From Limimaricola sp. (GTDB lineage Bacteria > Pseudomonadota > Alphaproteobacteria > Rhodobacterales > Rhodobacteraceae), in assembly GCF_016125575.1 (NCBI RefSeq), contig NZ_WGLM01000002.1:855140-919139 (forward strand): a stretch of DNA of 64,000 nt, given 5' to 3'. Under the pieces are notes generated by a model that saw only the letters and a list, made by a program, of their open reading frames with translations, was not told the DNA's origin and searched no databases. Made by a program: the position numbers and the translations under genes. Shown in pieces: positions 38,215-50,646 of this stretch (the first letter of the stretch is position 1; each line of letters begins with the position of its first letter).

Positions 38215-39390
38215 TCAGATGGCCGCGCTTTCCAGCCGGTCAAAGAGGCGACCGATCCCGGCGCGGTCGATATTGGCGAAAGCGATGCGAAGCTGGCGCA
38301 GACCGGCCGGGTCGTCGCCGGGCATGAACATGGTGCCGGGCAGCAGCAGCACCCCTGCGTCGCGCACCAGCCGCTGCGCCACCTGGTCCGATGGCAGGGC
38401 AAAAGGATGCTCGACATAGGCAAAGTAGGCACCGACGCCGAGCAGGCCCCATCCCTTGTCCGCAAGACGCGGAAACCCCTCCGAGATGGCGGCCCGACGA
38501 TCGAGGATTTCTGCCCTTTCGCCGGCCAGCCACTGGCCAAGGTTCCGCATCCCCCAAAGCGCCGCACGCTGGCCGATCTGGTTGGGGCATATGGTGACGG
38601 TGTCGAGGAACTTTTCCGCCTCGGCCAGACGGGCAGGGCTGGCCACCATCGCACCCACCCGGTGCCCGGTCAGGCGGTAAGCCTTGGAAAAGGAATAAAG
38701 CTGGATCAGCGTGTCGTCCCAGTCGGGATCTGTGAACAGGTCGTGCGGCGCGCCGCTGCGGCTGTCGAAATCGCGGTAGGTTTCGTCCACGATGAGGGCA
38801 ATGCCGCGCGTGCGGGCGAGGTCACGAAAAGCGGCCAGAGTTTCAGCCGGATATTCCACGCCGCCAGGATTATTTGGCGATACCAACACGATGGCGCGGG
38901 TTCTTGGGGTGATCAGCGCGGCGGCACGGTCAGGCTCTGGCACCAGTCCGGACCCGGTGGGCAGTGGCACGGTGACGATGCCGGCCATGTCGTGCCACAT
39001 TTTGTGGTTGAAGTACCACGGCGTCGGCAGGATGACCTCGTCACCCTCGCCGCATAGCATCATCATGGCTGCCGTATATGCTTGGTTGCAGCCCGAGGTG
39101 ATCGCCACCTGTTCAGGCGAGATCACGCCGCCATAGGCCGCCGACCACTGCGCGGCAACCTCGGCGCGCAACTCGGGCAGGCCAAGCACCGGGCCATAAA
39201 GGTGCGCGGCAGGATCGTTCAGCGCGATCTCGGCAATCGCGCGCCGCAGCGGCTCTGGCGGCGGCTCGACAGGAGCCGCCTGGCTGACGTTGATCAGCGG
39301 ACGGTCGGAGGAAAACTGCACGCCTTCCAGCCAGCGCCGCGCCTCCATCACCGGTGGGGCAAAGGTGGCGGCTGTGCGCGGAATCGTCAT
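38215..39390 (-). CDS. class I/II pyridoxal-phosphate aminotransferase
   Basis: 391 residues, fold type I. PLP lysine in SFSKAYRLTGHRVG (about residue 234), SPNNPGG and the DETYRDF segment are in place. Substrate not determined; the family includes aspartate- and aromatic-type enzymes. Runs on the same strand as the foldase and trpE, 94 nt upstream of the foldase gene. Confidence 0.88.
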   Translation of the reverse strand: MTIPRTAATFAPPVMEARRWLEGVQFSSDRPLINVSQAAPVEPPPEPLRRAIAEIALNDPAAHLYGPVLGLPELRAEVAAQWSAAYGGVISPEQVAITSGCNQAYTAAMMMLCGEGDEVILPTPWYFNHKMWHDMAGIVTVPLPTGSGLVPEPDRAAALITPRTRAIVLVSPNNPGGVEYPAETLAAFRDLARTRGIALIVDETYRDFDSRSGAPHDLFTDPDWDDTLIQLYSFSKAYRLTGHRVGAMVASPARLAEAEKFLDTVTICPNQIGQRAALWGMRNLGQWLAGERAEILDRRAAISEGFPRLADKGWGLLGVGAYFAYVEHPFALPSDQVAQRLVRDAGVLLLPGTMFMPGDDPAGLRQLRIAFANIDRAGIGRLFDRLESAAI

Positions 39391-39394
39391 GATG

Positions 39395-39916
39395 TCAGTC
39401 CGTTACCGGATATTGTTGAAGCTTGGTTTCGCGCGCACGGGCGCGGGTCTGCTTGCGCTCCAGCAGGATCAGCCAGATCACCACGCAGTCGAACGCGGTC
39501 AGCCCCAGCAGCACCAGATCATGCGTGCGAAGCAATTCCTGCGTCTGGTAGATCACGAACCCCACCAGCACGCTGAGCGAGATCACGTAGCTGCCGCGCA
39601 CCCGGAACAAAAGCGCCATGGCAACGACGATGTTCAGCGCGCCGTGGCCCAGCAGGTAGATCGCGTAGAAATTCTGCTCGGCATGGGTCATGTGAACGGC
39701 CCAGTCGGACGCGCGTTGTAGCAGCGCGTCGTCCTGATCGAGGGCCAACTTGTTCTTCACCAGCCATGTCACAAAGCGGTGCACGCTGTCGCCGGGCGAA
39801 AACCACAAGAGCAGCCCCGCGCTCAACTGCGTCAGGCCAAGACAAGTCTGGAAGGTCAGGCCCAGACGATAGGACCATTCGACCAGTGGCGAGGCTTGCG
39901 GCAGTCGGTGCCGCAT
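39395..39916 (-). CDS. DUF2127 family membrane protein
   Basis: 173 residues. Four hydrophobic segments (about 18-38, 76-96, 103-122 and 128-147) and a basic C-terminus. Pattern HMTHAEQNFYAIYLLGHG is typical of DUF2127. Function unknown. Start at 39916 (MRHRLPQ) overlaps the gpt stop by 1 nt. Confidence 0.8.
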   Translation of the reverse strand: MRHRLPQASPLVEWSYRLGLTFQTCLGLTQLSAGLLLWFSPGDSVHRFVTWLVKNKLALDQDDALLQRASDWAVHMTHAEQNFYAIYLLGHGALNIVVAMALLFRVRGSYVISLSVLVGFVIYQTQELLRTHDLVLLGLTAFDCVVIWLILLERKQTRARARETKLQQYPVTD

Positions 39917-40419
39917 CAGTCCCGCCCGCGATAGGGTTCGACATATTGCAGGGCCATGTCCCACGGAAAGAAAATCCAGGTGTCCTGGCTGACCTCGGTG
40001 ATAAAGGTATCGACCTGCGTGCGCCCCTTGGGCTTGGCATAGACAGTGGCGAAATGGGCTTTTGGATACATCGCGCGCACCAGTTCCAGGGTGCGGCCGC
40101 TGTCGACAAGATCATCGACAACCAGAATGCCGGTGCCGTCGCCCATCATCGCGGCATCTGGGGCCTTGAGAACCACGGCCTCGGCTTGCGTCTGGTGGTC
40201 GTAGCTCTTGACGCTGATCGTGTCGACGGTGCGGATGTCCAATTCGCGCGCGACGATCATCGCGGGGGCCATGCCGCCGCGGGTAATCGCCACCACGGCC
40301 CGCCAGCCGCCATCGCCGGGCCCGTGGCCGTCCAGCCGCCAGGCAAGTGCGCGGCTGTCGCGGTGGATCTGGTCCCAGCTGACGTGAAACCCTTTTTCGT
40401 GTGGCAGGCGGTCGGTCAT
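39916..40419 (-). CDS. gpt: xanthine (guanine) phosphoribosyltransferase
   Basis: 167 residues. Salvages xanthine/guanine with PRPP. PRPP-loop motif [11 protein letters not shown] near residue 100, and [11 protein letters not shown]. Normal family length. Coupled to the DUF2127 gene downstream. Confidence 0.94.
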   Translation of the reverse strand: MTDRLPHEKGFHVSWDQIHRDSRALAWRLDGHGPGDGGWRAVVAITRGGMAPAMIVARELDIRTVDTISVKSYDHQTQAEAVVLKAPDAAMMGDGTGILVVDDLVDSGRTLELVRAMYPKAHFATVYAKPKGRTQVDTFITEVSQDTWIFFPWDMALQYVEPYRGRD

Positions 40420-40490
40420 GGCGCGTCCCCGGTTCGAGTTGTCAATTAGGCAGCAGGGCCGAGGATGTCATCCCCCGGTGGCCATTCGCC

Positions 40491-41312
40491 TTAATCCTTG
40501 CGGCCGGTCACCACGTCAATATCGGGTGCGTCCACCGCCTTCATGCCGACGACGTGATAGCCTGCATCGACATGCAGCACCTCGCCTGTCGTGCCCGAAC
40601 CGAGGTCGGACAGCAGGTAAAGCGCAGATTTACCCACATCCTCGATCGAGACGTTGCGCCGCAGCGGGCTGTTCAACTCGTTCCATTTCAGGATGTAGCG
40701 GAAATCGCCGATGCCGCTGGCGGCCAGCGTCTTGATCGGACCGGCCGAAATGGCGTTCACGCGGACACCGTCCTTGCCAAGGTCCTCGGCCATGTAGCGC
40801 ACGGAAGCCTCCAGCGCGGCCTTGGCCACGCCCATGACGTTGTAATGCGGCATCACCCGTTCCGCGCCGTAATAGGTCAGCGTCAGGCAAGACCCACCAT
40901 CCGTCATCAACCCCGCCGCGCGCTTGACCACGGCGGTAAAGGAATAGACCGAGATGTCCATCGACATCAGGAAGTTTTCGCGGCTGGTGTCCACGTAGCG
41001 GCCGCGCAACTCGTTCTTGTCGGAAAAGCCGATGGCGTGGACGATGAAATCCAGCTTGCCCCAGCGTTCTGCCAGCGCGGCGAACAGCGCATCCACCGAG
41101 GCCATATCGCTGACATCGCAGGGCAGGACGATATCCGAGCCCACTTGCGCCGCCAGAGGGTCAACCCGTTTCTTCAGCGCCTCGCCTTGGTAGGAAAAGG
41201 CCAGCTCGGCCCCGGCATCGGCAAGGGACTGGGCAATGCCCCAGGCGATCGACTTGTCATTGGCCAGCCCCATGATGAGGCCGCGCTTCCCCTTCATAAG
41301 GTCCGATGGCAT
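40491..41312 (-). CDS. fabI: enoyl-[acyl-carrier-protein] reductase (NADH)
   Basis: 273 residues. Last step of each fatty-acid elongation round. SDR fold with [14 protein letters not shown] (NADH site), the Y-X6-K catalytic pair in YNVMGVAK, and [17 protein letters not shown]. The ATG at 41312 has AGGGGGA upstream; a longer frame reaches into the divergent pdxH promoter and is not conserved. Confidence 0.96.
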   Translation of the reverse strand: MPSDLMKGKRGLIMGLANDKSIAWGIAQSLADAGAELAFSYQGEALKKRVDPLAAQVGSDIVLPCDVSDMASVDALFAALAERWGKLDFIVHAIGFSDKNELRGRYVDTSRENFLMSMDISVYSFTAVVKRAAGLMTDGGSCLTLTYYGAERVMPHYNVMGVAKAALEASVRYMAEDLGKDGVRVNAISAGPIKTLAASGIGDFRYILKWNELNSPLRRNVSIEDVGKSALYLLSDLGSGTTGEVLHVDAGYHVVGMKAVDAPDIDVVTGRKD

Positions 41313-41412
41313 GTCTATCCCCCTTGCCCTCGAGGCTGATTTCCTGTCCCGTGTAGGCGATTGCCCCAAGGGCATCAAGCCTGCGCGGATGCGCGCATTC
41401 ATGGAGGATGGC

Positions 41413-42033
41413 ATGAGCGACCGCAGCGGCATCTTCGCCGGTGACGACCCCTATCGGCTGGCACGCGACTGGTTGGCCGAGGCCGAGAAGGCAGAAATCA
41501 ACGATCCTAACGCCATCGCGCTGGCCACGGTGGACGCCGATGGGCTGCCCAACGTGCGCATGGTGCTGTTGAAAGAGATCGAAACTTCGGGCGAGGGGGG
41601 CGGTGCCTTCGTCTTTTATACCAATTTCGACAGCGCCAAGGGCCAAGAGATTGCCGCCACCGGCAAGGCGGCTTTCGTGCTGCACTGGAAATCGCTGCGC
41701 CGACAAGTCCGGGTGCGCGGGATTGTCAGCCGCGAGGAGGGGCCGCAGGCGGATGCCTATTACCGCTCGCGCGCGCTGCAAAGCCGGCTGGGGGCCTGGG
41801 CCTCGCAGCAGTCGCGCCCGCTCGCCTCGCGCGCGGCGCTTCTGGCCGACGTGGCGCGCGTCAGTGCTTCACACGGCCTCAATCCGGCGCGCCCGCCCTT
41901 CTGGGGCGGATTCCGCATCCGTCCGCTGGAGGTCGAGTTCTGGGCCGACGGTGCCTTCCGGTTGCATGACCGGTTCCGCTGGTCGCGCCAAAGCTTGTCC
42001 GACGACTGGAAAATAACCCGTCTGAGCCCCTGA
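41413..42033 (+). CDS. pdxH: pyridoxamine 5'-phosphate oxidase
   Basis: 206 residues. FMN enzyme oxidising PNP or PMP to PLP. Signature: [36 protein letters not shown] and the C-terminal [22 protein letters not shown] lies 5 nt before the ATG at 41413. Divergent from fabI with a 100-bp shared control region. Confidence 0.96.
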   Translation: MSDRSGIFAGDDPYRLARDWLAEAEKAEINDPNAIALATVDADGLPNVRMVLLKEIETSGEGGGAFVFYTNFDSAKGQEIAATGKAAFVLHWKSLRRQVRVRGIVSREEGPQADAYYRSRALQSRLGAWASQQSRPLASRAALLADVARVSASHGLNPARPPFWGGFRIRPLEVEFWADGAFRLHDRFRWSRQSLSDDWKITRLSP

Positions 42034-42155
42034 ATTTCACGCTTCGTGGACGACGAAGGCCAAAAACCGCTTGTTTCGGGGCCGACACAAGGTCATTGGA
42101 GGGTGAAGGCGGCGCAGCGAAGACGCCGCGGGGGAAAACTGGGGAGTTACGAACC

Positions 42156-42698
42156 TTGGTCGAAAGTCGAGATATCGTGCGCGGGATCGTCAAGTGGTTC
42201 GATCCGGTGAAAGGCTATGGTTTTGTCGTGGCCGAGGATGGGGGCGCGGACATCCTGCTTCACGCCAATGTTCTGCGGCATTTCGGTCAGAACTCGGTGG
42301 CCGAAGGCGCCCCGATCGATTTGGCCGTGCAACAGACGGAACGCGGCCGGCAGGCTGTCGAGGTCCGCGATATCCGTCCGCCCGAAATTGCCACCGGCCC
42401 TGCACTGGCCGACCTTGCCGAGATTGATCCCGACATTCTGGCCGCGGCCCCACTTGTGCCGTCGCGGGTGAAATGGTTCGATCGGGCAAAAGGGTTTGGT
42501 TTTGCCAACGTCTTCGGAGACGATGCCGATGTCTTCGTCCATGCCGAGGTGCTGCGCCGGTCAGGTCTGGCCGATCTGCTGCCCGGCGAGGCGGTGACAC
42601 TGCGCGTCATCGACGGGCGTCGCGGCAAGATGGCGACGGAGGTGTTGGCATGGGAAGCAGGGTTGCGCGGAAACCGCAGGGCGGACGAAAGCGCGTGA
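42156..42698 (+). CDS. double cold-shock-domain protein
   Basis: 180 residues from a TTG with GGGGAG about 9 nt upstream; an earlier TTG at 42096 would add 20 residues. Two cold-shock domains: first about residues 8-70 (VKWFDPVKGYGFVV, then DILLHANVL), second about 104-165 (VKWFDRAKGFGFAN, DVFVHAEVL), each with RNP-like aromatic motifs for RNA or ssDNA binding. The two-domain form is usual in Rhodobacterales. Its stop overlaps the GTG of the DUF192 gene. Confidence 0.9.
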   Translation: MVESRDIVRGIVKWFDPVKGYGFVVAEDGGADILLHANVLRHFGQNSVAEGAPIDLAVQQTERGRQAVEVRDIRPPEIATGPALADLAEIDPDILAAAPLVPSRVKWFDRAKGFGFANVFGDDADVFVHAEVLRRSGLADLLPGEAVTLRVIDGRRGKMATEVLAWEAGLRGNRRADESA

Positions 42699-43171
42699 CC
42701 CGGCATCTTGCGGCGGCATTGGCCGCTGTCCTTTTTTTCTGCGGCGGCGCGGTCCGTGCGGACACCTGTTCGCCCGACAGGGCGACGGTTCAGGGCGCCT
42801 TCGGACGCGCCGCGTTTCACGTGTCCGTGGCCGACACGCCGGCGCTGCGGCGACAGGGCCTGATGAACGTATCGCAGATGCCCACCATGTCGGGGATGAT
42901 CTTTCTTTTCGATCCACCGACCCATGCCGTCTTCTGGATGCATGACACGCTGATCCCGCTCGACATGTTGTTCATCGATTCGACCGGGCGCATTCTGCGC
43001 ATAGCCGCCAACGCCCGCCCGATGGACGACACGCCCATCGACGGCGGCGAAGGCGTTCGCGCGGTTGTCGAGATCAACGGTGGCATGTCGGCACGGTTGG
43101 GCATCGCGCCGGGAGATCTCGTTCAGCATCCGGCCTTTGGCGCGGACGCCGCGTTGCCCTGCGACGGATAA
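42695..43171 (+). CDS. DUF192 family secreted protein
   Basis: 158 residues from a GTG that overlaps the cold-shock gene stop (GTGA); an ATG at 42650 would add 15. Signal peptide about 1-22 ([11 protein letters not shown]), then a compact DUF192 domain (about 35-150) with [28 protein letters not shown] and LDMLFID. Function unknown; probably periplasmic. Same operon as the cold-shock gene by overlap. Confidence 0.88.
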   Translation: MTRHLAAALAAVLFFCGGAVRADTCSPDRATVQGAFGRAAFHVSVADTPALRRQGLMNVSQMPTMSGMIFLFDPPTHAVFWMHDTLIPLDMLFIDSTGRILRIAANARPMDDTPIDGGEGVRAVVEINGGMSARLGIAPGDLVQHPAFGADAALPCDG

Positions 43172-43215
43172 GCCTTTTCAAGGCCGCCTTTAGCCAATAA
43201 AGACTGGCCCCGTGT

Positions 43216-43292
43216 CGGGGCGTAGCGCAGCCTGGTAGCGCATCTGCTTTGGGAGCAGAGGGCCGGAGGTTCGAATCCTCTCGCCCCGACCA
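43216..43292 (+). tRNA. tRNA-Pro (anticodon TGG)
   Basis: 77 nt including an encoded CCA. Acceptor stem CGGGGCG/CGCCCCG is perfect, the anticodon stem is TCTGC/GCAGA with loop TTTGGGA (anticodon TGG, reads CCA and by wobble CCG), and the T loop has GGTTCGAATCC. All parts of the cloverleaf are intact. Confidence 0.98.
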
Positions 43293-43318
43293 AATCCAAA
43301 CGATCCTGCATGACCCGA

Positions 43319-43341
43319 ACGGCGCAATGAAGTTGCGCCGT
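43319..43341 (+). terminator. hairpin after tRNA-Pro
   Basis: Perfect 9-bp stem ACGGCGCAA/TTGCGCCGT with loop TGAAG, 27 nt past the tRNA. There is no T tract, so it may be a processing or Rho-linked end rather than an intrinsic terminator. Confidence 0.45.
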
Positions 43342-43626
43342 GGCATTCATGTCACCCTTGTTGGCCGGCTCTGTGGCAGAGCTGAGTCGCGTTTTTCGGG
43401 GGTCCCCGGGCCGATCGCGCGCCTTCACAATTCAGGTGCCGTCTGAACCCGCCCCGCTAAACTGCTGTCAGGGGGAAGGTTTCCCGATTTCTGGATTTGC
43501 GGGCCGGGATAGTGGGACGTTTCTGGGGACAAGCCAGTGGAGGAATCACCGGTGCGTGACCAGCCGGAACGTCAACCGGAAAATCCTTTCCAAAACCAAA
43601 AAATGCCGTTGACCACCCCTGCGCTC

Positions 43627-43642
43627 ATACGTCAGTTTGTGT
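43627..43642. promoter_or_regulatory. NrdR-like box, distal
   Basis: ATACGTCAGTTTGTGT matches 10 of 16 positions of the NrdR box ACACWATATATWGTGT, chiefly its right half. It lies exactly 31 nt upstream (start to start) of the stronger proximal box, the paired spacing NrdR uses. Confidence 0.4.
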
Positions 43643-43657
43643 GAGCCGCGACCAAGA

Positions 43658-43673
43658 ACACCACATATAGTGG
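43658..43673. promoter_or_regulatory. NrdR-like box, proximal
   Basis: ACACCACATATAGTGG matches 13 of 16 positions of the NrdR consensus ACACWATATATWGTGT. About 200 nt before the nrdJ start, where a promoter for a long leader would be. Confidence 0.6.
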
Positions 43674-43729
43674 GTTGGCGGCGGGACAGAGACAGAACCA
43701 ACAAAGACCAGCCAGCTGCATGCCGGTCA

Positions 43730-43806
43730 CCGGCGACGTGTACCGTCGCCGGGCGGGAACTGTCCGGTGTCGTTCCTTGGGGGAGGAACGGAACCGCGTC
43801 CCGCCA
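43730..43806 (+). promoter_or_regulatory. structured leader of nrdJ
   Basis: Contains a perfect 9-bp hairpin CCGGCGACG/CGTCGCCGG (43730-43752, loop TGTAC), a 6-bp hairpin CGTTCC/GGAACG (43771-43790), and GGCGGGA that can pair with TCCCGCC further on to close a larger arm. Begins about 145 nt before the ATG. Could be a cis-acting RNA; its type is not recognised. Confidence 0.4.
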
Positions 43807-43875
43807 CTTGGGGCCGCTGCGACGGATGGAACCACGTCACCGCGTCAAACGGTGCGAGTTAAGGGGCAAGGACAG

Positions 43876-46800
43876 ATGAAGATCGAGCGTAATTTCACCG
43901 CCGCCGGGCATGACGCCTATGAAGGCATTGCCTTTCGGCAGGTGACCTCGGAAATCCGCAACCCGGATGGCAAGGTCGTCTTCAAGCTGGAAAACTGCGA
44001 GATCCCGGCCGAATGGAGCCAGGTCGCAAGCGACGTGATCGCGCAGAAATACTTCCGCAAGGCCGGCGTTCCCGACAAGGTGACGCGCGTGAAGGAAAAA
44101 GGGGTGCCCGAGTTCCTGTGGCGTGGCAAGCCCGCCGAGGGCGCCACGATGGGCGGCGAGACCAGCGCCAAGCAGGTCTTCGACCGGCTGGCGGGCGCCT
44201 GGACCTACTGGGGCTGGAAGGGCGGCTACTTCACCACCGAGGCCGATGCCCGCGCCTATTTCGACGAGATGCGTTATATGCTGGCCACCCAGCGCGCCGC
44301 GCCCAATAGCCCGCAATGGTTCAACACCGGCCTGCACTGGGCCTATGGCATCGACGGCCCTGCGCAGGGGCATTTCTACGTCGACTACAAGACCGGCAAG
44401 CTGACCGCCTCGGCCAGCAGCTATGAACATCCCCAGCCGCATGCCTGCTTCATCCAGTCGGTCAAGGATGATCTTGTGAACGACGGTGGCATCATGGACC
44501 TGTGGGTGCGTGAGGCGCGGCTGTTCAAGTATGGCTCGGGCACCGGTACCAACTTTTCTAGCCTGCGGGCCGAAGGCGAAAAGCTGTCGGGCGGGGGCAA
44601 GTCGTCGGGCCTGATGGGGTTCCTCAAGATCGGCGATCGCGCGGCGGGCGCAATCAAGTCGGGCGGCACCACGCGGCGCGCGGCCAAGATGGTGATCGTC
44701 GACGCCGACCACCCCGATATCGAGGAATTCATCAACTGGAAGGTGCTGGAAGAGCAGAAGGTCGCCAGCATCGTCGCAGGCTCGAAGATGCACGAGCAGA
44801 AGCTCAACGGCATCTTCGCAGCGATCAAGGCATGGGATGGCCGCGCCGAGGATGCCTATGACCCCAAGGTGAACACCGGCCTGAAGGCCGCGATCCGCGA
44901 CGCGAAAAAGGTGGCGATCCCCGAGACTTACGTAAAGCGCGTGCTCGACTACGCACGGCAGGGCCATACCAGCATCGAGTTTCCGACCTACGACACCGAT
45001 TGGGACAGCGAAGCCTATAGCAGTGTCTCGGGTCAGAACTCCAACAACTCGATCCGCGTCACCGATGCCTTCCTCAAGGCCGTCGAGGCCGACGGCGACT
45101 GGGACCTGATCAACCGCAAGGACGGCAGCGTGGCCAAGACGGTCAAGGCCCGCGACCTGTGGGAAAAGGTGGGCCATGCAGCATGGGCCTGTGCCGATCC
45201 GGGCATCCAGTTCCACGACACCGTCAACGCGTGGCATACCTGCCCCGAGGATGGCGCGATCCGTGGCTCGAACCCCTGCTCGGAATACATGTTCCTCGAT
45301 GACACGGCCTGCAACCTGGCCTCGATGAACCTGCTGACCTTCTACAAGGACGGGGTTTTCCAGGTCGAGGATTACATCCACGCGACCCGGCTGTGGACGC
45401 TGACGCTGGAAATCAGCGTGATGATGGCGCAGTTCCCCTCGAAGGAAATCGCGCAGCTGTCCTACGACTTCCGCACGCTGGGCCTTGGCTATGCCAATAT
45501 CGGCGGCCTGCTGATGAACATGGGGCTGGGCTATGACAGCGCCGAGGGACGCAGCATGGGCGCGGCGCTGACGGCCATTCTCAGCGGTGTGGCCTATGCC
45601 ACATCGGCCGAGATCGCGGGCGAGTTGGGGGCCTTCTCGGGCTTTGCGCGGAACAAGGCGCATATGCTGCGCGTGATCCGCAACCACCGCAATGCCGCCT
45701 ACGGCAATTCCGACGGTTACGAGGCGCTGGCGATCAAACCGGTGCCGCTTGACCACGCGCATTGCCCCGATGCACGCCTCGTCGACATGGCGATGCAATC
45801 GTGGGACGAGGCGTTGGCGCTTGGCGAAAAGCACGGCTACCGCAACGCGCAGGTCAGCGTGATCGCCCCCACCGGTACGATCGGGCTGGTGATGGATTGC
45901 GACACGACCGGCATCGAGCCCGATTTCGCACTGGTCAAGTTCAAGAAGCTGGCCGGCGGCGGCTATTTCAAGATCATCAACCAGTCGGTGCCGGCGGCGC
46001 TGGAAAAGCTGGGCTATGGCTCGGCCCAGATCGAAGAGATCATCGCCTACGCGGTGGGCCATGGCAGCCTGGGCCAGGCCCCGGCGATCAATCATACGTC
46101 GCTGATCGGCCACGGCTTCGGCAAGGCCGAGCTGGACAAGATCGAGGGCGCGCTGAAATCGGCCTTCGACATCAAGTTCGTCTTCAACCAATGGACGCTG
46201 GGCGAGGATTTCTGCACCGGTACGCTGGGCATCCCGGCCGAAAAGCTGAACGATCCCACCTTCAACCTGTTGCAGCACCTTGGTTTTTCGCGGCGCGAGA
46301 TTGATGCCGCCAATGACCATGTCTGCGGGACGATGACGCTGGAAGGTGCGCCGCATCTGAAACCCGAACATTACAGCGTGTTCGACTGCGCCAACCCCTG
46401 CGGCAAGACCGGCAAGCGTTACCTGTCGGTCGACAGCCACATCCACATGATGGCGGCGGCGCAATCCTTCATCTCGGGCGCGATCTCGAAAACCATCAAC
46501 ATGCCGAACGATGCCTCAATCGAGGATTGCCAGAAGGCCTACGAACTCAGCTGGTCGCTGGGGGTGAAGGCCAACGCGCTGTATCGCGATGGCTCCAAGC
46601 TCAGCCAGCCTCTGGCCTCGGCCTTGATCGAGGATGACGAAGAGGCGGCAGAGGTGCTGGAAAGCGGGACGCCCCACCAGAAGGCCACCGTACTGGCCGA
46701 AAAGATCGTCGAGAAGATCATCATCCAGGAGGTGCGCAACCGCGAGCGTCAGAAGATGCCGCAGCGGCGCAAGGGCTATACCCAGAAGGCCGTGGTTGGC

Positions 46801-47511
46801 GGCCACAAGGTGTACCTGCGCACCGGCGAATATGCCGATGGCAGCCTTGGCGAAATCTTCATCGACATGCACAAGGAAGGGGCCGGTTTCCGGGCGATGA
46901 TGAACAACTTCGCCATCGCGGTGTCGGTCGGCCTGCAATACGGCGTGCCGCTGGAGGAATTCGTCGACGCCTTCACCTTCACCAAGTTCGAACCGGCCGG
47001 CATGGTGCAAGGCAATGACAGCATCAAGCAGGCGACCTCGATCCTCGACTACATCTTCCGGGAACTCGCGGTCAGCTACCTCGACCGGACGGATCTGGCC
47101 CATATCAAGCCCGAGGGCACGTCGTTTGACGATCTGGGCCGGGGCGAGGAAGAGGGCGTGTCGAACCTGCGGGCACCGTCCGAATCGGCCGCGTCGAAAT
47201 CGCTGGAAGTTCTGAAGCAGATCAGTTCGGCCGGCTACCTGCGCAAGCGCCTGCCGATGGACCTGTCGATGTTCGGTGGCGGTGCGACCGATCCGGTCGA
47301 AGCGTTGCAGACGCTGGTGCCCAGCACTGTCCGCGAAACATCTCTGTCGACCGGCACGATGGTGGTCTCGGGTGCGCTGAGCGCACGGGACAAGGCCAAG
47401 ATGCAGGGCTACGAAGGCGACCCCTGCGGTGAATGCGGCAATTACACGCTGGTGCGCAACGGCACCTGCATGAAGTGCAACACCTGCGGCGGCACATCCG
47501 GGTGTAGCTGA
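43876..47511 (+). CDS. nrdJ: vitamin B12-dependent ribonucleotide reductase (class II)
   Basis: 1211 residues. Reduces ribonucleotides to deoxyribonucleotides using adenosylcobalamin, with or without oxygen. Start at 43876 ([11 protein letters not shown]) with AAGG 5 nt upstream; the longer open frame upstream is leader RNA. Barrel-core segments: [51 protein letters not shown] (cysteine and glutamate of the radical site) and [10 protein letters not shown]. The C-terminus ends in a cysteine-rich zinc-ribbon-like tail ([16 protein letters not shown]) that probably re-reduces the active site. No nrdAB in the window. Confidence 0.96.
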   Translation: MKIERNFTAAGHDAYEGIAFRQVTSEIRNPDGKVVFKLENCEIPAEWSQVASDVIAQKYFRKAGVPDKVTRVKEKGVPEFLWRGKPAEGATMGGETSAKQVFDRLAGAWTYWGWKGGYFTTEADARAYFDEMRYMLATQRAAPNSPQWFNTGLHWAYGIDGPAQGHFYVDYKTGKLTASASSYEHPQPHACFIQSVKDDLVNDGGIMDLWVREARLFKYGSGTGTNFSSLRAEGEKLSGGGKSSGLMGFLKIGDRAAGAIKSGGTTRRAAKMVIVDADHPDIEEFINWKVLEEQKVASIVAGSKMHEQKLNGIFAAIKAWDGRAEDAYDPKVNTGLKAAIRDAKKVAIPETYVKRVLDYARQGHTSIEFPTYDTDWDSEAYSSVSGQNSNNSIRVTDAFLKAVEADGDWDLINRKDGSVAKTVKARDLWEKVGHAAWACADPGIQFHDTVNAWHTCPEDGAIRGSNPCSEYMFLDDTACNLASMNLLTFYKDGVFQVEDYIHATRLWTLTLEISVMMAQFPSKEIAQLSYDFRTLGLGYANIGGLLMNMGLGYDSAEGRSMGAALTAILSGVAYATSAEIAGELGAFSGFARNKAHMLRVIRNHRNAAYGNSDGYEALAIKPVPLDHAHCPDARLVDMAMQSWDEALALGEKHGYRNAQVSVIAPTGTIGLVMDCDTTGIEPDFALVKFKKLAGGGYFKIINQSVPAALEKLGYGSAQIEEIIAYAVGHGSLGQAPAINHTSLIGHGFGKAELDKIEGALKSAFDIKFVFNQWTLGEDFCTGTLGIPAEKLNDPTFNLLQHLGFSRREIDAANDHVCGTMTLEGAPHLKPEHYSVFDCANPCGKTGKRYLSVDSHIHMMAAAQSFISGAISKTINMPNDASIEDCQKAYELSWSLGVKANALYRDGSKLSQPLASALIEDDEEAAEVLESGTPHQKATVLAEKIVEKIIIQEVRNRERQKMPQRRKGYTQKAVVGGHKVYLRTGEYADGSLGEIFIDMHKEGAGFRAMMNNFAIAVSVGLQYGVPLEEFVDAFTFTKFEPAGMVQGNDSIKQATSILDYIFRELAVSYLDRTDLAHIKPEGTSFDDLGRGEEEGVSNLRAPSESAASKSLEVLKQISSAGYLRKRLPMDLSMFGGGATDPVEALQTLVPSTVRETSLSTGTMVVSGALSARDKAKMQGYEGDPCGECGNYTLVRNGTCMKCNTCGGTSGCS

Positions 47512-47605
47512 CAAGTTCCGGGGCGGGTGCGCTCGCCCTTGACGACGTTCAGGCCGCAGGCAGAAACCGGGCGGTCGAAGAACGAGCCTGGACGGCGAAA
47601 CTTCA

Positions 47606-47630
47606 AGGGCCCCTGCGGGGGCCCTTTTTT
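47606..47630 (+). terminator. rho-independent terminator of nrdJ
   Basis: Perfect 8-bp GC stem AGGGCCCC/GGGGCCCT with loop TGCG, followed by TTTTT; 95 nt after the nrdJ stop. Confidence 0.92.
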
Positions 47631-47635
47631 CGGGC

Positions 47636-47706
47636 GCAGGGGCGCTGCCCCTCTTGGCCCGGTGCCCGGGCCAATTCACCCCGGGATAATTGAAAAGGCA
47701 AAGGCA
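47636..47706. repeat. GC-rich intergenic repeat, copy 2
   Basis: Same order of elements as the copy at 6120-6190: GGGGCGCTGCCCC, GGCCCG with CGGGCC, then CCCCGGGATAATTGAA and AAAGG. It abuts the 3' end of the cupin gene, as copy 1 abuts purL. Divergence between copies suggests selection on shape rather than recent movement. Confidence 0.6.
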
Positions 47707-47709
47707 GCC

Positions 47710-48129
47710 CTAACGCGGGATGTCGAAACCGGGCGGCGCCAGCGTGAAACCCTCGAAGCGAAAGCCGGGGCTGACCACGCAGCTGACCAGCGTGTATTCG
47801 CCGGTGCTGCGCGCCGCCTGCCAATGGCTTTCAGGAACAATGGCTTGCGGGCCGCTCTTGGTACCAACCTCGGGGGCAAGGCGGTGGTCTTCGACGGGGC
47901 CGGCCTCGGTCGCGGCGGTGGACAGGATCAGCGGCGCCCCGGCGTGGTAGAGCCAGATTTCGGTGGCATCCACCTTGTGCCAATGGCTGCGCTCGCCTTC
48001 CTTGAGCAGGAAATGGATGCAGGTGGCCGACGGCCGGCCCGGCCCCTCGGCGGCCCAGGTCTGCCGATACCAGCCGCCCTCGGGATGCGGGGCAAGGGCA
48101 AGGGCGGCGATGATCTGGTCGGCGGTCAT
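47710..48129 (-). CDS. cupin domain protein, DUF985 family
   Basis: 139 residues, single double-stranded beta-helix. Motifs: LAPHPEGGWYRQTW, FLLKEGERSHWHKVDATE (metal or ligand site) and CVVSPGFRFEGF. Function unknown; the family resembles sugar epimerase-like cupins. The ATG at 48129 is chosen because GGAG lies 8 nt upstream. Divergent from the FAD oxidase gene. Confidence 0.88.
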   Translation of the reverse strand: MTADQIIAALALAPHPEGGWYRQTWAAEGPGRPSATCIHFLLKEGERSHWHKVDATEIWLYHAGAPLILSTAATEAGPVEDHRLAPEVGTKSGPQAIVPESHWQAARSTGEYTLVSCVVSPGFRFEGFTLAPPGFDIPR

Positions 48130-48247
48130 GGTGGTCTCCGGCATGGCAACACGCCCATAGGCGCGCAGCGTTTCCGCGCGGTCAAGGCCATTGGCGGCGG
48201 CGCGGGGCCGGCCTAGTCTGACGGTCAAGGCAGCGGGGAGGAGCGGC

Positions 48248-50628
<2,381 letters not shown>

Positions 50629-50646
50629 TTAGCGTTAACGCGGCCT

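Larger units (their letters stand above)
43293..43875. other. long intergenic region between tRNA-Pro and nrdJ
   Basis: 583 nt without a supported gene. It holds a 9-bp hairpin just after the tRNA, two NrdR-like boxes and a structured nrdJ leader. Short open frames here lack ribosome sites and protein-like composition. Confidence 0.7.

Noticed and set aside
43216..43620. Integrated element at tRNA-Pro
   Set aside because: No integrase, no repeated 3' tRNA end and no foreign genes downstream.
43752..43875. Cobalamin riboswitch in the nrdJ leader
   Set aside because: GGGAAC..CCGGTG and CCCGCCACT look like parts of the cobalamin core, but the pairing that should follow GGTG is different, the ACTGT loop is altered and no 3' box is seen. 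Similarity is judged too weak to call.
43675..43875. N-terminal extension of NrdJ by 67 residues
   Set aside because: The extension is rich in Arg/Thr/Gly without family similarity, and lies over the hairpin leader; the ATG at 43876 has a good ribosome site.
43837..46464. 875-codon open frame antisense to nrdJ
   Set aside because: Codon-phase shadow of a high-GC gene: no ribosome site, no recognisable domain, and composition typical of reverse-complement frames.
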